62,000 bases of DNA, from contig NMRA01000402.1 in the NCBI GenBank assembly GCA_002633005.1, positions 25,663-87,662 of the forward strand, in the 5' to 3' direction. Below are positions 13,901-28,900 of this stretch, one piece after another (the first letter of the stretch is position 1; each line of letters begins with the position of its first letter). This DNA is from Phoronis australis. Its lineage: Eukaryota > Phoronida > Phoronidae. The notes under the pieces are model-generated. The model had not been told where the DNA came from, searched no databases, and worked only from the letters and a program-made list of their open reading frames with translations. Both the position numbers and the translations under genes were made by a program.

Positions 13901-16900
13901 ATTTCAGTAACATGAAGTATTCAACTTACAGTTTATTCTAAGTTAAAACTTAAGGTAGCAGTGAATGAACATAGTATAAGAAACGACTATCAGTGTTTGC
14001 ACTAAATCCACAAATGTCTTTAAACTTAAAATTTAAGGAACATTAGGTGAGGCAGTCCCCGCTGGGATTATTTCATGCAACCTTTAACAGACTTCTCTGT
14101 CCCCTAAATGTCCATGCCTGCACCCACGGGGGTCGGGGGCTCAAAAGAGCCCCCCTCAATTTGGTGAAGTGGGCAAAAAGGTTCGCCTCAGAGAAACAAA
14201 AAGTTCGGGAAAACTAGAAAACGAGACAGAAGTCCACTAAAAAGACAGGAATTTGGCAGATGCGCAATTCATAAGCTCTGAAGGTAACCAGTTTTTTTAG
14301 TAAAAGGTCTACATTCTCAAAAATTCAAGCCCCTTACATTTAGGGCTGGGTACGTGCATATGTCAAGTAAAAAGTAATAAAATTAGGGACTTACCGTATG
14401 CACAACGCAAATGTAGTGCAGAGTGCTGCTTCAATGTTAGTAGAAACACTAGAGAAATAAAGTCGGCAAAACCAGCACCCAACACAGAGAAAGCAAACAC
14501 TTGCCAAGACGAGGTTAAGACATGAATGAACAGTATATTCAACAACAAATTAAAACCATGGCTTCCCAATCACAATAATTCACATAAGCATGTTAATTTT
14601 TTGATTTTCAATGTTTAATACAAATATCTATGTCACAACTAATAAATTAATAATCACAAAGTTTAGCGGTTTTTTAAAGTTATGCCAAGAGCTGCATTAG
14701 TTTCAGTTAAAACCCCACGCGGCACAGTCATCGATAAACAATTCATGTTTTGGGGCCGAATCATTTATTTTTCTATTTTGTTATTGTGATGAGTAAATGT
14801 TTGTAATTTGACATTGTGAAATCGTGGACCAGCTGGAGATCATCGACTGTTTCAACAACAAAAACTCGCTGACGCCAACTTGCAGTACTCCAGTTTGAAG
14901 TTTGCGAATTTCGGCTCGACCTATCATGGGTCTTTAAGATATTTCAAATATAAGCACACAGGAATGCAGACAGGTGGTTAAATCTGGTTGATTGTGCTCA
15001 AAGAAGAAACACCAAACATATAGACAGATATTAGAAAGTCTTCATCGACAGTCAATAACCGTACTGTTTCCTGTCATTCACAGAGATTGACACACAAGGT
15101 TAGGCATTAAAAAAAAGAAAAAGCACAAGATGAAATGTCCAGTTGTTAGCTTCACATATCCACACCAAGGTCTGCGGCACTTACAATGGAACATGTTTCT
15201 TAAACTGATCTTCTGCCCTAACAGGGATTTGAAAATGCTCCACCTTTTTGATGTACCCACTCTTGTCTTTATAGAATTCTCTCTGCTGTTGCGCCGTCTA
15301 GAGGTAAAAACATGATGATGATGACAGTGATAAACAAGCTGAAATGAAATGCAAATAACAGAACATCTATTTAGTGCTGTTAGAGTTTCATTTTCCAACC
15401 ATAATAAAACCGACTACTGCCCAAGAAGTATCTCTTGATTCAGAACACTTACTGACATAAAATAGGTCCCACCGTTTGTTCTACTCATACGAGAAGTGAT
15501 TTCTGAGTTGACAAAGAAGACAACTTGTAATTTGTTTACACCAGTTGTTGTAGTTACTAAAATGACATGCTGTGACAAGACAACTAGTGGAGCTAGTGTC
15601 AAGCAAAATGAACTGTTATGTAGTTCTTTTGAGTTGATGAAATCCTCTCCAATTTGACTTTAAGGAACAACTTGAGACAAATTTCATAATGGTAAGTGGT
15701 GCGTGTTGAAAGTTGGGTTTATGGTACACAGTAAGGAAAAATGATGCCAACATAGCAACAAGGTCCCCTGTTCATTATGTGTCATCTCCAACTGTTAAAA
15801 ATAGGCATTTAGGAATCGACATTATCTTCTAAAGAGCAGTTGATAATTTGCATAATGGTCTATTATTTAACATGTTCTATTATTGATTAGTTTCACTGTC
15901 AGTATAGGTCTAAGGATACCACAGGCAAAAGCATCAGAGAATAAAACATTAGAATTTGCTTGGTAAACCTGCACAGTACCATTTTTGAAAACGCATTGTT
16001 TTGATTCATGGTTAGGGGTGTAACCTTTTTTGTTTTGATAATGTAATACTGTTAGCATTCCTAATGGCACACGGTAAAAGAATGGCCAAACTGGTTGATT
16101 ATCTTTGCAGTTTTGAAGCCTCCAATTTCAGCTTGACCACAAGATGACTGTGTGGTTCCTTAAAAATATTTTTGGCTTTTAAAGCCACAAACAACACTCT
16201 TTTGATTAACAGGTAAAGTTTCGCAAACAACATTTTAGAGTTATTTTCAGGATCAACATTTTCATGATTACACTATGCCAAGTGGACACAGTAACGAATT
16301 ACATGTAACCATTACAGTTGCCAATTCTTGAGATTTGAGAATTGTTTACAGGCCATTGACACCTACCACCAGGTCACCACAATTTTTTTTTGTTTGGTTC
16401 TTATAGCACAGTTCAACAGAGCTCTAACTTAAATTAAAGATATGACACAACATAAGATTTAGAACCTTAAAGGTACATTTCGCCTAGCCGTTGAGCTGGC
16501 TGGGAAACAAAAATCAAATTAGGCCATTTGAAATCAGTCTCCAGCTGTGACAGGTTTCCATTTCAGTTACCAGCTTTAGTCACAAGCAATGTGTACAAGT
16601 ACATTCACCATTTTCAATTTTACAGTTTGACAACTCCGACACACTCGGAAGCATTTTAGTTGATCAAATGACAGGTGTATGGTTTTGATGATTTTGTTGG
16701 TAACAGAACAAGAGAGACCAAATTCAATTTTGATTTTTAGCCAGCTAAACAGTTCCAACTGCCAAGAGGGAAATAGAGAAGAAAAGGGCAAACCTTATCA
16801 AAGCCAGAAAGCTCTCGCTTTCTGTCATGGTCAACATTGAAGTGCCTAAATCTCGGTGCAGTCAGGAACCTATCCCTGGTGCGGGACCGGTTACCTATAA

Positions 16901-19900
16901 CAAGATCGGGGTTGTGTGTGTAGTATGTTGGGAAATTTCCTCCCCTGTTCAGTGGATCCTTAGACTCGTACAGCGTCTTTGAACGATAGTCTTGGAAATA
17001 TTTTTTAGTGGAGTGTCCATATGTTTCGCCATAATCAAACTTCTGTGTTGGACAGTGACCTTGATACCTAGAAATCAACAGGAAAAGTAATAATCAATAT
17101 GTATCTTCAAAATAAAAAATGTGCCTTCAAAAGTAACAGCTGTTATAGGAAGCATTAGAAAAAAATATGGTTAAAATGAAATTTCCAAGTACGTCTGTTA
17201 GTTTGTCTTATACATTTATTGTAGAACACTAAAAAATGTGTGTTTTGTTTTATGCAATTTGGCAATGATTATAGTAATTTACATCATCATCAATCGGGTC
17301 AGCTTTCTCAGGGGACAGGCATGAATTTATGACTGTATTTAAGCCAAGCTGGTCTGGTGCGGCAGGAACATTAGACTAGCAACCTATTTAGAGAGTTACA
17401 GACGAGTTCACCTTCATAACAGAGGCCCATTTGGGGTACCCACCCCAACGCGAGGGGAGAGAGAGAAAAGAGAGAAAACGCTTTTATTTACAGTACATAA
17501 TAATAATACATTGATTAAAATTTGATTTCAATTAGGAGGCCTTCTAAAGGTAATTGACCGCTGATAAGAAGGTCCCCTGTATAAGATAAACAAATGGAAA
17601 TGCAAAAATCAGTAGGAATACTTAAGAAAACAGTGAATTAGTGCTGAAAATGACCGACACGCCAGGAACCAAGAAGTAAACTGGCACAGCTCAGGAAATT
17701 TTGAGAATACAGTTAGATACTGTTACATATGAAGCAATTGGAAATATGACAAACTGGATCATAGTTGTTAATAATAAAATTGGTTAAGAACCTGGAGAAT
17801 GCTTGCAAAGAATGGGTTTTTATTATATTTAGAGCAGAGACTGGTATTTCGTTGTTGTTTATAAGTCGAGGAATCTGAAATCTAATACAGGCTCTTGATG
17901 ACAATTTGTTGGACGGAGGAATTAAAATTTTGTGTTGTATCGTCGGTATAGTAGCTGAGTATTGATTCAGGTATGTAGGAGTTTTAATGTGTCTGGTTGG
18001 CTTATATTGGATGGGTTTAATAAAGAAGTTGTTAGTGTAAAAATACTTAGGAAGTTGATTATTGAGGAATTCCTGAGACTTTGAGTGGCATCGCCTTAGC
18101 CATCGCGAAATACAAATGGGCCAGGCTATGAACAGGGATGGGAGTTCTCAGGAGTTTACCTTTTGATTGACAAATCAAAGTACATACTGAAAATACCTCA
18201 GGAGATAATTTGTAAATAACAAATTGGGTACTAATACATTAATGACACGACTACAATGACATCTCCCTTTTGAACAGTGTTTTGTCACTCAACAAAATGC
18301 AAATTCACAAATGGGTCATTTAAAATGTGACTGGCATGGCTGCAAGGAATAACAAACTGTCAAACTGTGCACAGGCATGCACAAAGTAAATTGAGAACAA
18401 GTTAAGGCCATTGTAGGCTACAGTGGAAAATGGTTTAATTAAATCTAGTTTCTTTGGTGGAATGCAGTTTTATAGTTACTTTTATAGTTAGTTTTATTGT
18501 ACTAGAGTACTTATACAGGATCAAGGAATCAAATTCAAATAACATTCAAGCAACATGAACATCCTACATGCAAGTTCATTGACTGCAGGTGATTCTGGAT
18601 TTATTGAAAGTTTAACGGTATTCCGCATACTTTCGGCATTCTAAAGGTACATGTGGGCGCCAGCTCCCAGTGAACACAATCGGTTGACATGTAAAGTAAT
18701 GAGGTCCACCAATCCTGAACCATACAGGTTGCCCGTTCGGAGGAACAACTGGAATTTGGGTATAGTGCTAAACTCCCCGAGACGAGGCTCAGACTCAGTC
18801 AGAGTCAGCGTCAGAAAACGGGGTTAACCCCTGGCCCTGTATTTTAGACAAAAGTCAACGTCCACGGCGATTTACTTACCCTGGCATCAGAGTAGGCGGA
18901 ATATATGTAGCATTGTGAGTGGTGATCAAAGTACCGGCGCTTCTCGTAGCCATCGTGCACAATAACTCACCAAACTTTACAACATAATCCAAACAAACTC
19001 GACTTTATACAGATTAAACGCGCACGCTCCGATTTGTTTACAGGTCTTATTCACCTCCCAAAATAATGCACCTACGCGACATAGTTCTCAAACTGTTTAT
19101 GTTACAGTTGCTTTCAGTGAGAACTTCATAAGTTTCTTTTTAAAAAACTGAATAAAAATACAATTTTAAAAACTTTAATATCAATATAACGAATTTATTT
19201 TAAGTTTCTATCATTCTCCAGTGTCTGCGCATTAATAGAAATTGCTCCTAGCAACGTTGAAGTTATAGTCTCAAACCCAGACTCGATTAGCGTAGATTAT
19301 CATAAGCTATTGATGTGATCTCTGTGGCCGCCGAGCACTCCGTCCCTAAGAGATTGACTTGTGAAAACAGAACATGTTCTTTCTAATGCTGTTTATTCTC
19401 ATTATTAAGTTAAGTGTGGGATGTCATACGCATTGCGAAAAACTCTATGCTGAGTTCCCGACTGAAAATACACCTTCTATATATGGGAAGTACCGACAGG
19501 CATATGTATCGGGTATCATTTTCCGCCGGCCCGCCGTAGATAAGCCCACCCAATGAAAGGCCCATCAGGGCTCGACGTTATAAAAATCGCATTTTGCTAC
19601 CNAAGGCTAAAAATCGTTCACAGTCCGCCATTTTTTCAAGGTGTTGTAAAGCTAACCAATGACTGCCAAGATTACATCGACCAATGCTAAAGCGCGTGCC
19701 ACTAGGTAATACCTGCGTGCTGGCTGGGCTAAGCACGCAGGGAACCAGCGAGCCCAAAGAGATTGACTTGTGAAAACAAAACATGTTCTTTCTAATGCTG
19801 TTTATTCTCATTATTAAGTTAAGTGTGGGATGTCATACGCATTGCGAAAAACTCTATGCTGAGTTCCCGACTGAAAATACACCTTCTATATATGGGAAGT

Positions 19901-22900
19901 ACCGACAGGCATATGTATCGGGTATCATTTTCCGCCGGCCCGCCGTAGATAAGCCCACCCAATGAAAGGCCCATCAGGGCTCGACGTTATAAAAATCGCA
20001 TTTTGCTACCTAGCCAAAATCCCATGTCACATCAAGTTTTCAAAATCCAGCTCGCATTCATATATGCCTGGTCGCAAAAGTTTTCCGCCATGATATTTAC
20101 GAGCCAAAACTATTTTTTAGATCATCGAGAAAATGTTTAGATTATGCTCTTACCTGCAGCGTTAAATACTCACAAATTTTAGGTCGCAAAATTGTGTTCT
20201 TACATACAGTTACGGTTCTTTACGACCACCATTGAAAGGCTCCAGAGTGCAAGGTTAGTTGCCGACGTGAAAGTTGAATCGGTGCTCTCAGTCGAAGAAA
20301 AAGTTTCATAGGGAGTATTTGTTCGAGTTGGAAGGACTTAAACACATCGACAACCTCCTAAGGTGTTCCTCTATGCGCAAAAGGTATTTATAACAACGTG
20401 ACTTTGATGGTTTAGTCGGTGCGAGGCATAATTCGCCGAAAAGCTTCCGGCGTACAGAGCGCCTATAGGAGCTGCATCGCCTCTGGTTCGGTCCAACAGA
20501 GGCGATGTTCATTACCTATCGGGAGGGCTGTTCTCGGTTAGTGTTCTTTTGAACTGGATTTGGCAACATCCATATATCGGTCATATTTACACGAATTGCT
20601 TTATATTTGCAGGGTATCTGCCGAGAAGTGTGAAAACTCAACTCGCATATGTTAGAAATTCCAGGTCGCACTTTGCGACTTGATACAAGCTGGCACAAAT
20701 CTCACCTCGCATTTCCAAATTTCAGATCGCAAATTCGACCTGCAGCTCGTTACGTCGAGCACTGCCCATTATGCCGAATAAACGTCTATGGTGTTAACTT
20801 CTGGTGTTAAGTGGTAGATAGTGGGGCGTTTATTCGGAAAATGTCCTCTTAAGAGAGTCCGTTTAGTGTCAACCTAGCTTTAGCCACATATTCAGTTTTG
20901 TGAAACATTTATAATGTCTAAAAACGAACAAAAAGTTGGCGAACTTTGTATTTATTAACTTAAAACTAAAAAACACGGTTTTTATATCAGCCAAGGGTAT
21001 GGCTTTCCCGGTTTACACGGCCCCTTTCCGAATAAACGCCTTTGGGTGTTGGGGTGTTCAACTGAAATCTAAGTGAAAAGAGATTTTTCCCGCGAAAACA
21101 CGCCTACGGGCTTATCTATGAAAAACTCCGGCAAGAACTTGATAATTTCTATTTTCATTTGAACTAATATATCTTGTGCTTGTGTAGTATCAGACAATGT
21201 TGTTAGTAAAAGAAAAGTTCAGAATAAAGACAAAAAGGTAAAAAAGTGTAACACTTAATTGTGATACAAAAGACAAGTAAAAACGCAGAACTGATTTCAC
21301 GGAACCTATTTGCCGGTGCCTGTTCCCGGACAATCTGGCCTGGTGACTACTTTTTACCACTGACTTGAGTCCAGCTGACTCTGCGTCCGGGTCATGTTGC
21401 CCGGCCCCGGCTGGAACTCGAGCCAACAAAGGATTACACGCTGACCCGGCGTTACACAAACAAAAATAGGTCAGTTATAGAGTTATTTTGTTGTTTTATT
21501 AGAGCAACTGGATAATTTGTTTGAAAACATAAAAACGCGTTCGTTGGGTTAATTTTCGGTCTAGTTTGTTATCATTGACAACGAACAATCTCATTGTGCA
21601 ATTTTATTAATCAGCATGCTTGTTAAAATCGAGAAAAACAGCTCTTAGTATTTTCTACTTTCTTGTGTATTTTTCGTGGACATTTAACTTTTGAACTAAA
21701 TTTTTACTTTTTTAAAACACGTCGTTTGATTATAACTGTGTTTTATCAAAACAGGTGCCGTAGTGTTTGCACTTGTCTTAATTTTCACTAGCAACTATCG
21801 ATCATTCAAAAACTGGTATCCAATATCCGGTAATGTGATGACTAAAAAATCCTTAAGTGACGTCTCGTAAATGACACAACATGTCCCGTAAGTGAGGGGC
21901 AATTGATATTGTGTCGGTGGAAATTATTTCTGACCACCTACACTTCAGGAAAACTGGTATGAAATAATGAGGGATAGTATGCGTATTGAAGGCTATTTGT
22001 TGTCACTTGTATGAGTTGATGTAACTGATTACGTAATAAATATGACAACAGATTACAATTCAACTGTCTGTGGTGCAAGAAGGCACGTGGAGGCATTTGT
22101 AACACACCTCACATGTACATGTACAGGTAAATCCAAAAGTTTGCATTCAACATTTTTACAACATTTGCTATATACAATTGTGCATGACATCTAACACGTC
22201 ACATGTCACGTCCCGTAAATGACAACTTAAGCGTTGACAATTGGGCTAAAGACTGTTAAGGTTAAAAACCTTTTAACGGCAATTTTAACTGGGCTTTAAA
22301 CGTCATTAGGAAAAATCAAGATAGTCCAGCAATTCATCTGACGCCTTGAACGCCCTGCAGCTTTCCCAGTAGGTACGAGGTCCAGGACGAGATTCACGAT
22401 GTCATCTTTCCGTAGCCAAATCTTGTTTCCTTCGGCTGGCCACATAAACAATCCACTCATTTTACTGGACGGCTGCAAGAAGTTGACCTCCGCAGGCAAG
22501 TCGACATCATCTGTGTCCACGACTTGTCCGAGATATCGGCGACCTTCATATTTACAAACAAAATTGCCTTGCTTCACTTATATGTTGACTTCTTTGGTCT
22601 CAGCTAACACTGTTGGTTTCTTGTCTTCCGACTTTTTGTACTTCTGTCAGTTCTGACACTGGTACAAAATACCCGTAACTCGTTCACTTTCTCTTCTAAG
22701 CCATTCGTCACCGAGTTGTGCCTTTTTACGGGCTCTCCAGACTATTCCTTCATCCGCTGAGACTTGGATTTTGGCATTCCGCAACGCAAACCAAAGTGAC
22801 AAACTCTAATTAATAGGTATTAAATAAAATAAAAGATTCATTATTATTTTTGCAAGGTCAGCTGCATTAAATTATGTATCGTCCCAGATAATGATTTAAT

Positions 22901-25900
22901 TACTACTTAAAAATGAAATGAATTTGAGTGAAAATAGAACAAATCACTTACGGGACACTGGATATCATTTACGTGACAATTTTTACGAGAACTTATCAAG
23001 ACCAACGTCAAGCAAATTCTAATCAAAGTATGTTTCGCAGGAAGCATTTCGTCACTTCTTCTAGTACGTTAATAACGACCCTAAAACGTGAATTATAAAA
23101 GTGACATTACTGAAAACTTACCCAAAAGTTCTGTTGACTTCTTTAGCGAATATTTTCAGACAGTATCGATGTCAGCTGAAGCGCACGTGCTCGTTCTTGA
23201 AAAATTGACCTATATTCATGTCACACATGCCAATAGTAGGTGAAATTAATTGGACTTGACCTAATTATAAAATTGTCGTCCCGTAAATGAAGGCTCGTAA
23301 ATGATAAGCAACCGATTTCAAATGCCAGTTTTTTTCATAAATGTTCGCCAAAAACTCTCAAAACTGTGCAATGATTTCGCACATCACCATAGCTTTGTAG
23401 AGTTATTTTAGTTTCCACATCTTCATTTTAATCAACGCACTATTGTTGAATTTATGCACGTCTCGTAAATGATTCCAAAAAAAATCCACTGCGCTTCTTG
23501 AAAAGCAGTGCCACACAGCCAATTTCAGATAAGGCAAAGGTTTTAAAAAATAATGCCATCGCCGTTTTTTGTGTATTACAAAATTATTGATCGCGAATTC
23601 ACTAAAATATCTCTGGAAACTTTTTTTTCAAGAAACACGCCAATGAGGTCTCGTAAATGATTTGAGATTTGGCTTCACTCAGTAAACATGGTGGTAATTA
23701 AAATTTATTTTTTGTTGATAAAAAACGTTGACTTTCTCTGAATTAAAACTCGTGATATTATACGTACGATTTTCGTGGAAAGCAAGATAAGAAACTTTGG
23801 TAACTTGAGAATCTCACCAAAGCTACGCCATTTGCGGAGAAAGTGCTATTTTCTTATCACAAAGTCCATTCGGTCAAAATGTTGGCGGTAAAGGTACGTG
23901 AAAATGTTGAACCCTTAGAGGATGTCTATGGTTAAACCTTGAACCATTAAGATGAAAGTAGTTCTTTATCCTCGTCGCCAATGTTGTTATGTAGGCAGTA
24001 ACGCGTCGATTTGTTAAAACACATAATATTGGTTGATGAAGAGACGGTAACTACATATAATATTGGAATACTAACAAATAGGTATATTAATATAGTTATA
24101 AAGAGAGTCTTTTACCACACTGAATGGAGAGTTTAGATGAGTGGTATAAACAATCAAAACTTGGTTTTAATGATGTGCGGTCGGCACACCAGCACGGCAG
24201 ACAATAGACAAACGCTAAGCTCCGTCCACGTTGCAGCCATATTTGGTTTGGTAGTCTGCCGTGCTTCACAAGTTCGCAAAAATGATTAAAATTACGCTGT
24301 AATCAAACAGGTATGTCACATTTTCTAAACATGAAGTAAACATCAGCTTTGTTTCTAGTACATCAACAAAAATTGGAACATGATGACCTCGCATTCTGAA
24401 CGAATTTTGACCTCAAGTGGCAATCGATGCCCGCTTAACTTCAAAACCGTTTTTCTCTGCTCGTGATTTCGGGGTAGTGACAATTCTCAGGCCTATTTTT
24501 CCGAAACACGTGGGTCAATTTTTACGAAATTTGCAAATTTGAAATCCTCTAGAACTGAAGTAAAATCTCTTGCCAGGGTTTTTTGATACATGGACCAAAT
24601 TTTTAGTTATTAGACGGAAAGTGACCAAATGACAGAAAGTGGCGTGCTTGCCCCAACTCACACGCAAAAAATGACACAAAGATTATAATGATTTTGTACA
24701 CCTATGCATTTCTTTGAGCACTGTTAGTGGCACTGAAAGTGACAATCTCTGTTATTTTGTAGTAGGTTCAACATCGTTTCCTTCATCACCTTAGTGTTAT
24801 GTAATTCATTCTTCTTGAAAATTCAAAAGTTGCCCGGATTTTAGTGTCTCACAATTTGGACATTCTTGAATTGGAGAATTTTTAGCATTGGAAAATATTT
24901 ACTCTTCCAATATGGTATCTAAAACAAGAAGAATCAGAAGATTCTGAAATTTTAGCAGTGAATAAGACGCTCTTCAATTTCAAACAAAAGCTAATAACCA
25001 AAATGGCCATTCCTCTATTTTCAAATGCAGAGCTACAGTATGAGGGATGATAAAAATTGTCTATGTCTTAAATTGTTTGAAGGCTACTGTACAATGCAAT
25101 CGATGCTAGTAACGAGGCTCATTTCTCTTCATGTTTAATTTTGCTGAGCACTTAGACAAAATGAAATTTCATTTGCTGCCCATACTGTGTGCTAGAGTGA
25201 AGAGCAATTTGGTTATCTGTTTCAGTAAAAAGAATTACTGTAACAAGGGTAACGTGTTTAGATGAAACAGTATTCAAAAATTTATTCTGGGTAGGATGGT
25301 GCAGACTTGCAGAGATATTTTTAAAGTTTGTCATTAAAGTCCTTGTCTCACGCGTTGTTAACCCTTATTACATGGTTAGAAGATGTTATAAGGATCCAAG
25401 AAGTACCTACCCCATAACTAATACACGATCCGTACTCGAAAACAGTTTAAATGAACGCGCGACTCACGATTCGCACCCGAAGAAACACCGCCATTTTGAA
25501 CTTCCCGCGAACCTGGAAGTACAATTCATTCAGGAACCCAGGCCGAGAAAACGCCGTCAGTGCGAGTGGAGCAGTGCCTGCACTGTTACCAGCCAGCAAA
25601 CGGGGATAAAATGATCGACAGCGCACCTTAATTTTAATAAAATCAAACTACAGACAATTTTATCGAATTTGCTGAAGAAATGTGGCGAATAAATTTTGAC
25701 AGAAATTATTTTGCCAGACTCGGGACCGCAGCCTATCGGACCCGGTGCGGATCGAGANNNNNNNNNNNNNNNNNNNNNNNNNNNNNNNNNNNNNNNNNNN
25801 NNNNNNNNNNNNNNNNNNNNNNNNNNNNNNNNNNNNNNNNNNNNNNNNNNNNNNNNNNNNNNNNNNNNNNNNNNNNNNNNNNNNNNNNNNNNNNNNNNNN

Positions 25901-28900
25901 NNNNNNNNNNNNNNNNNNNNNNNNNNNNNNNNNNNNNNNNNNNNNNNNNNNNNNNNNNNNNNNNNNNNNNNNNNNNNNNNNNNNNNNNNNNNNNNNNNNN
26001 NNNNNNNNNNNNNNNNNNNNNNNNNNNNNNNNNNNNNNNNNNNNNNNNNNNNNNNNNNNNNNNNNNNNNNNNNNNNNNNNNNNNNNNNNNNNNNNNNNNN
26101 NNNNNNNNNNNNNNNNNNNNNNNNNNNNNNNNNNNNNNNNNNNNNNNNNNNNNNNNNNNNNNNNNNNNNNNNNNNNNNNNNNNNNNNNNNNNNNNNNNNN
26201 NNNNNNNNNNNNNNNNNNNNNNNNNNNNNNNNNNNNNNNNNNNNNNNNNNNNNNNNNNNNNNNNNNNNNNNNNNNNNNNNNNNNNNNNNNTATAAATACA
26301 CTACATATGCAAACGAATCACGATATATTACTAATAAAACAAAATAATGAAGACTTTTCGAGCAAGCCATAGCACATTCAGTTACAAGGAAAAAATGGCG
26401 GCGTTCAGGACAAGTTCCTGAACTGATGAGCCGGAAATGTGGGTACGGAAATAACCGATGACAACCGGTAATCATACGCTCAGAGAGAAGGGTCAAATAC
26501 TGTTAAAAAATCGCTTTTGGCAAGAAAGGCGAAAAGAATATAAAGAAAGGGTGTCGAAAATAAGAATTTATGTAGTAAGTATTTTCGGATACTAGAACCA
26601 CATGGGCAGTTTGCAACAAGGACTTTAACGTTGGGCTCAACATTTGTGTTTCCTGTTCAACTCATGCAAGACATTGAACGGGTTGTATGCAAAGTTGTAC
26701 GGCGACTTATCATCAACAGTTGACAAAGCTCCTACATATTCAGGTAGAAATCTGGTGGAATCATCTCTGCCTCTTAATCATGATTGTCTGCTGTTACCTG
26801 CCAAAAGAACAAACTACCAGTGTGCCATTCACAAACGAGCCTTGCAACATCATGTCATTGTACCATCTCCACTTGGTAATGGTTGGCTTTGAGCAGGGCA
26901 CAGTAGTAGGAAGGTCTACTGGAGAGCTCTGCCTTTAGCTCCAGAAAATATCATGAAAAATGTTAACTAAAAGTGTAAAAAGAGTGGTTGTAGTAAAAAA
27001 TGTCCTCTTGTTTGTAGTGGGGCAAGCCATGTTCCAAGTAGTGTGACTGTTGAGATCGTGTCTCAAGAAACAACTTTGATGACATTAATAATGACGTAAA
27101 TGATGATGGAGTGGGTGAAGAATGTGTGTTATGTTGTTCAAGAACTTTAAATTTGTAGCCTAATGGAAAATATTGACAACATTTTATCATGCTTGTGTCC
27201 CTCAGGACTGCATGGTGTATGTTCCCCTGTGACAGTTGACAATGAACTGCAATGTAGGTAATGATAAAAATTGTGACAATTAATGAAAGTGATGACAGTA
27301 AATTCATTGCAGAAACCTTGGAAATGTATGTTGCTCATATGTAGGTTGTAATGTCATATCTTTTTCAAGTTCCAAATGGTTAACAATACTGTTCTTTTGG
27401 TAGGAGTTCAGAATATAGTAGTTTGTTTTCTAGCCAACAAGAGGCGCTGCTAGCATTTTTCTTTTTCTCTTTTTCGAGCAATTCTCCATCTAATGTCATA
27501 TTTATCACTTTTCTTGTCCAGTAACTTCAAATGAACAAAATCAAATCAAATTATCGTTCAATATTTGTCTAGCGTTGTTGGTTTTTGAAGATTGGTTTTC
27601 TGTGCCACATTTTGCAAAAAGTCAGATTTTTGAGGTCAGATTTCTCGAAAACGTGCAAGTCAAACCTTGGGAACTTTTTAGATTCTTAAAATATGGTACT
27701 TAATGACCTTAAAAACATCAAAATTATCTTGTCCCAAAAAGTTGCCACAGATGGGATTTTCTAGGCTTCCTAGAGTTCAATGAACTACGGCCTATACGTA
27801 ATGGGCGCGTGAACCTCACGCGCACGACGTCAAATCGTCGTTCAGTTACTCCTGCAGCTCCCAAGACTGGCACTTTTATTTAATGGTATAGTAGTCAGGG
27901 GCTCGCGCGTTGACTCGACGCGGTCTTTGCTCATGAAGCTTGACTCCGTTGTGTATCTGTAAGAGTAGCCACTATACTTGAAACGGCCCGTTCGGTGTTG
28001 TCGACGAGCAGAAGCTGGCATTAAACAACTGCATGCGTGCTTGAATTCCTTTTTGAAAGTGGCTGCAAAGTAAAGAAGGCGGTGTTAAACTAGTTACTGA
28101 GAAGGAGTAGACGATTTCATTCACTTTTGAACGGTGATTTGTCTTAAAAATGGCGCCAAGTATCTAAATCACCAACAAATGCTAACTCTTTCACCGAGGG
28201 TGCACAATGGTAACATGCGCGAACCCAGTGTGGGCTCGGGGGGCTCGAAGGAGCCCCCCCATTTGGCGAAGTGGGCAAAAAGGTCCACCCCTCAGAGACA
28301 AAAATTCCGGGAAAATAGGACAAAAGTACACTAAAAAAGGGAAAACGCGCACAGTGGTGCTCCCGTTTTTTTTTTTAGTCCGCCCTCACTTTTGTTAGCA
28401 AAATGTCCACAACGTCAGGAATTCGAGCCCCACATATTGAAGGCTGGGTGTGCGCATTTGGTAAGCTGTTAGTTTTAACAGCACGTATATGCTGCCAGGA
28501 ACCAGCATCAGGATATTGTCAGCTTAATAAGATCAATTCAAGATATACGGTGCTGGTGTTATTCCGTAGTAAATGTGTACCACTGACGAAAGCCGTACCG
28601 GTATCTAACACACTGCACACTTTCTACATGTATACTGCTTAGAGCCGTTAAGAAGTTCGTCTTCGAATCGTTGCTATTGTACGGCTAGCATCGTAGCAAA
28701 ATAAACGAAAGGTGTTGTGTACATGTAATCTCTACAACATTTTTAAACGCGAAAGTAAGCAACGCGCAATCTTGGCAACTAAAAAAGATCCACATGAGGA
28801 ACTCTTTACAGACAGAAATATGACAGTTGTGCTTTACTCAAAGCCAACTGCGTGGTTTGCAGCCGGAAAGAAGCTAATCTCACTTTAATCCTATAGTTTC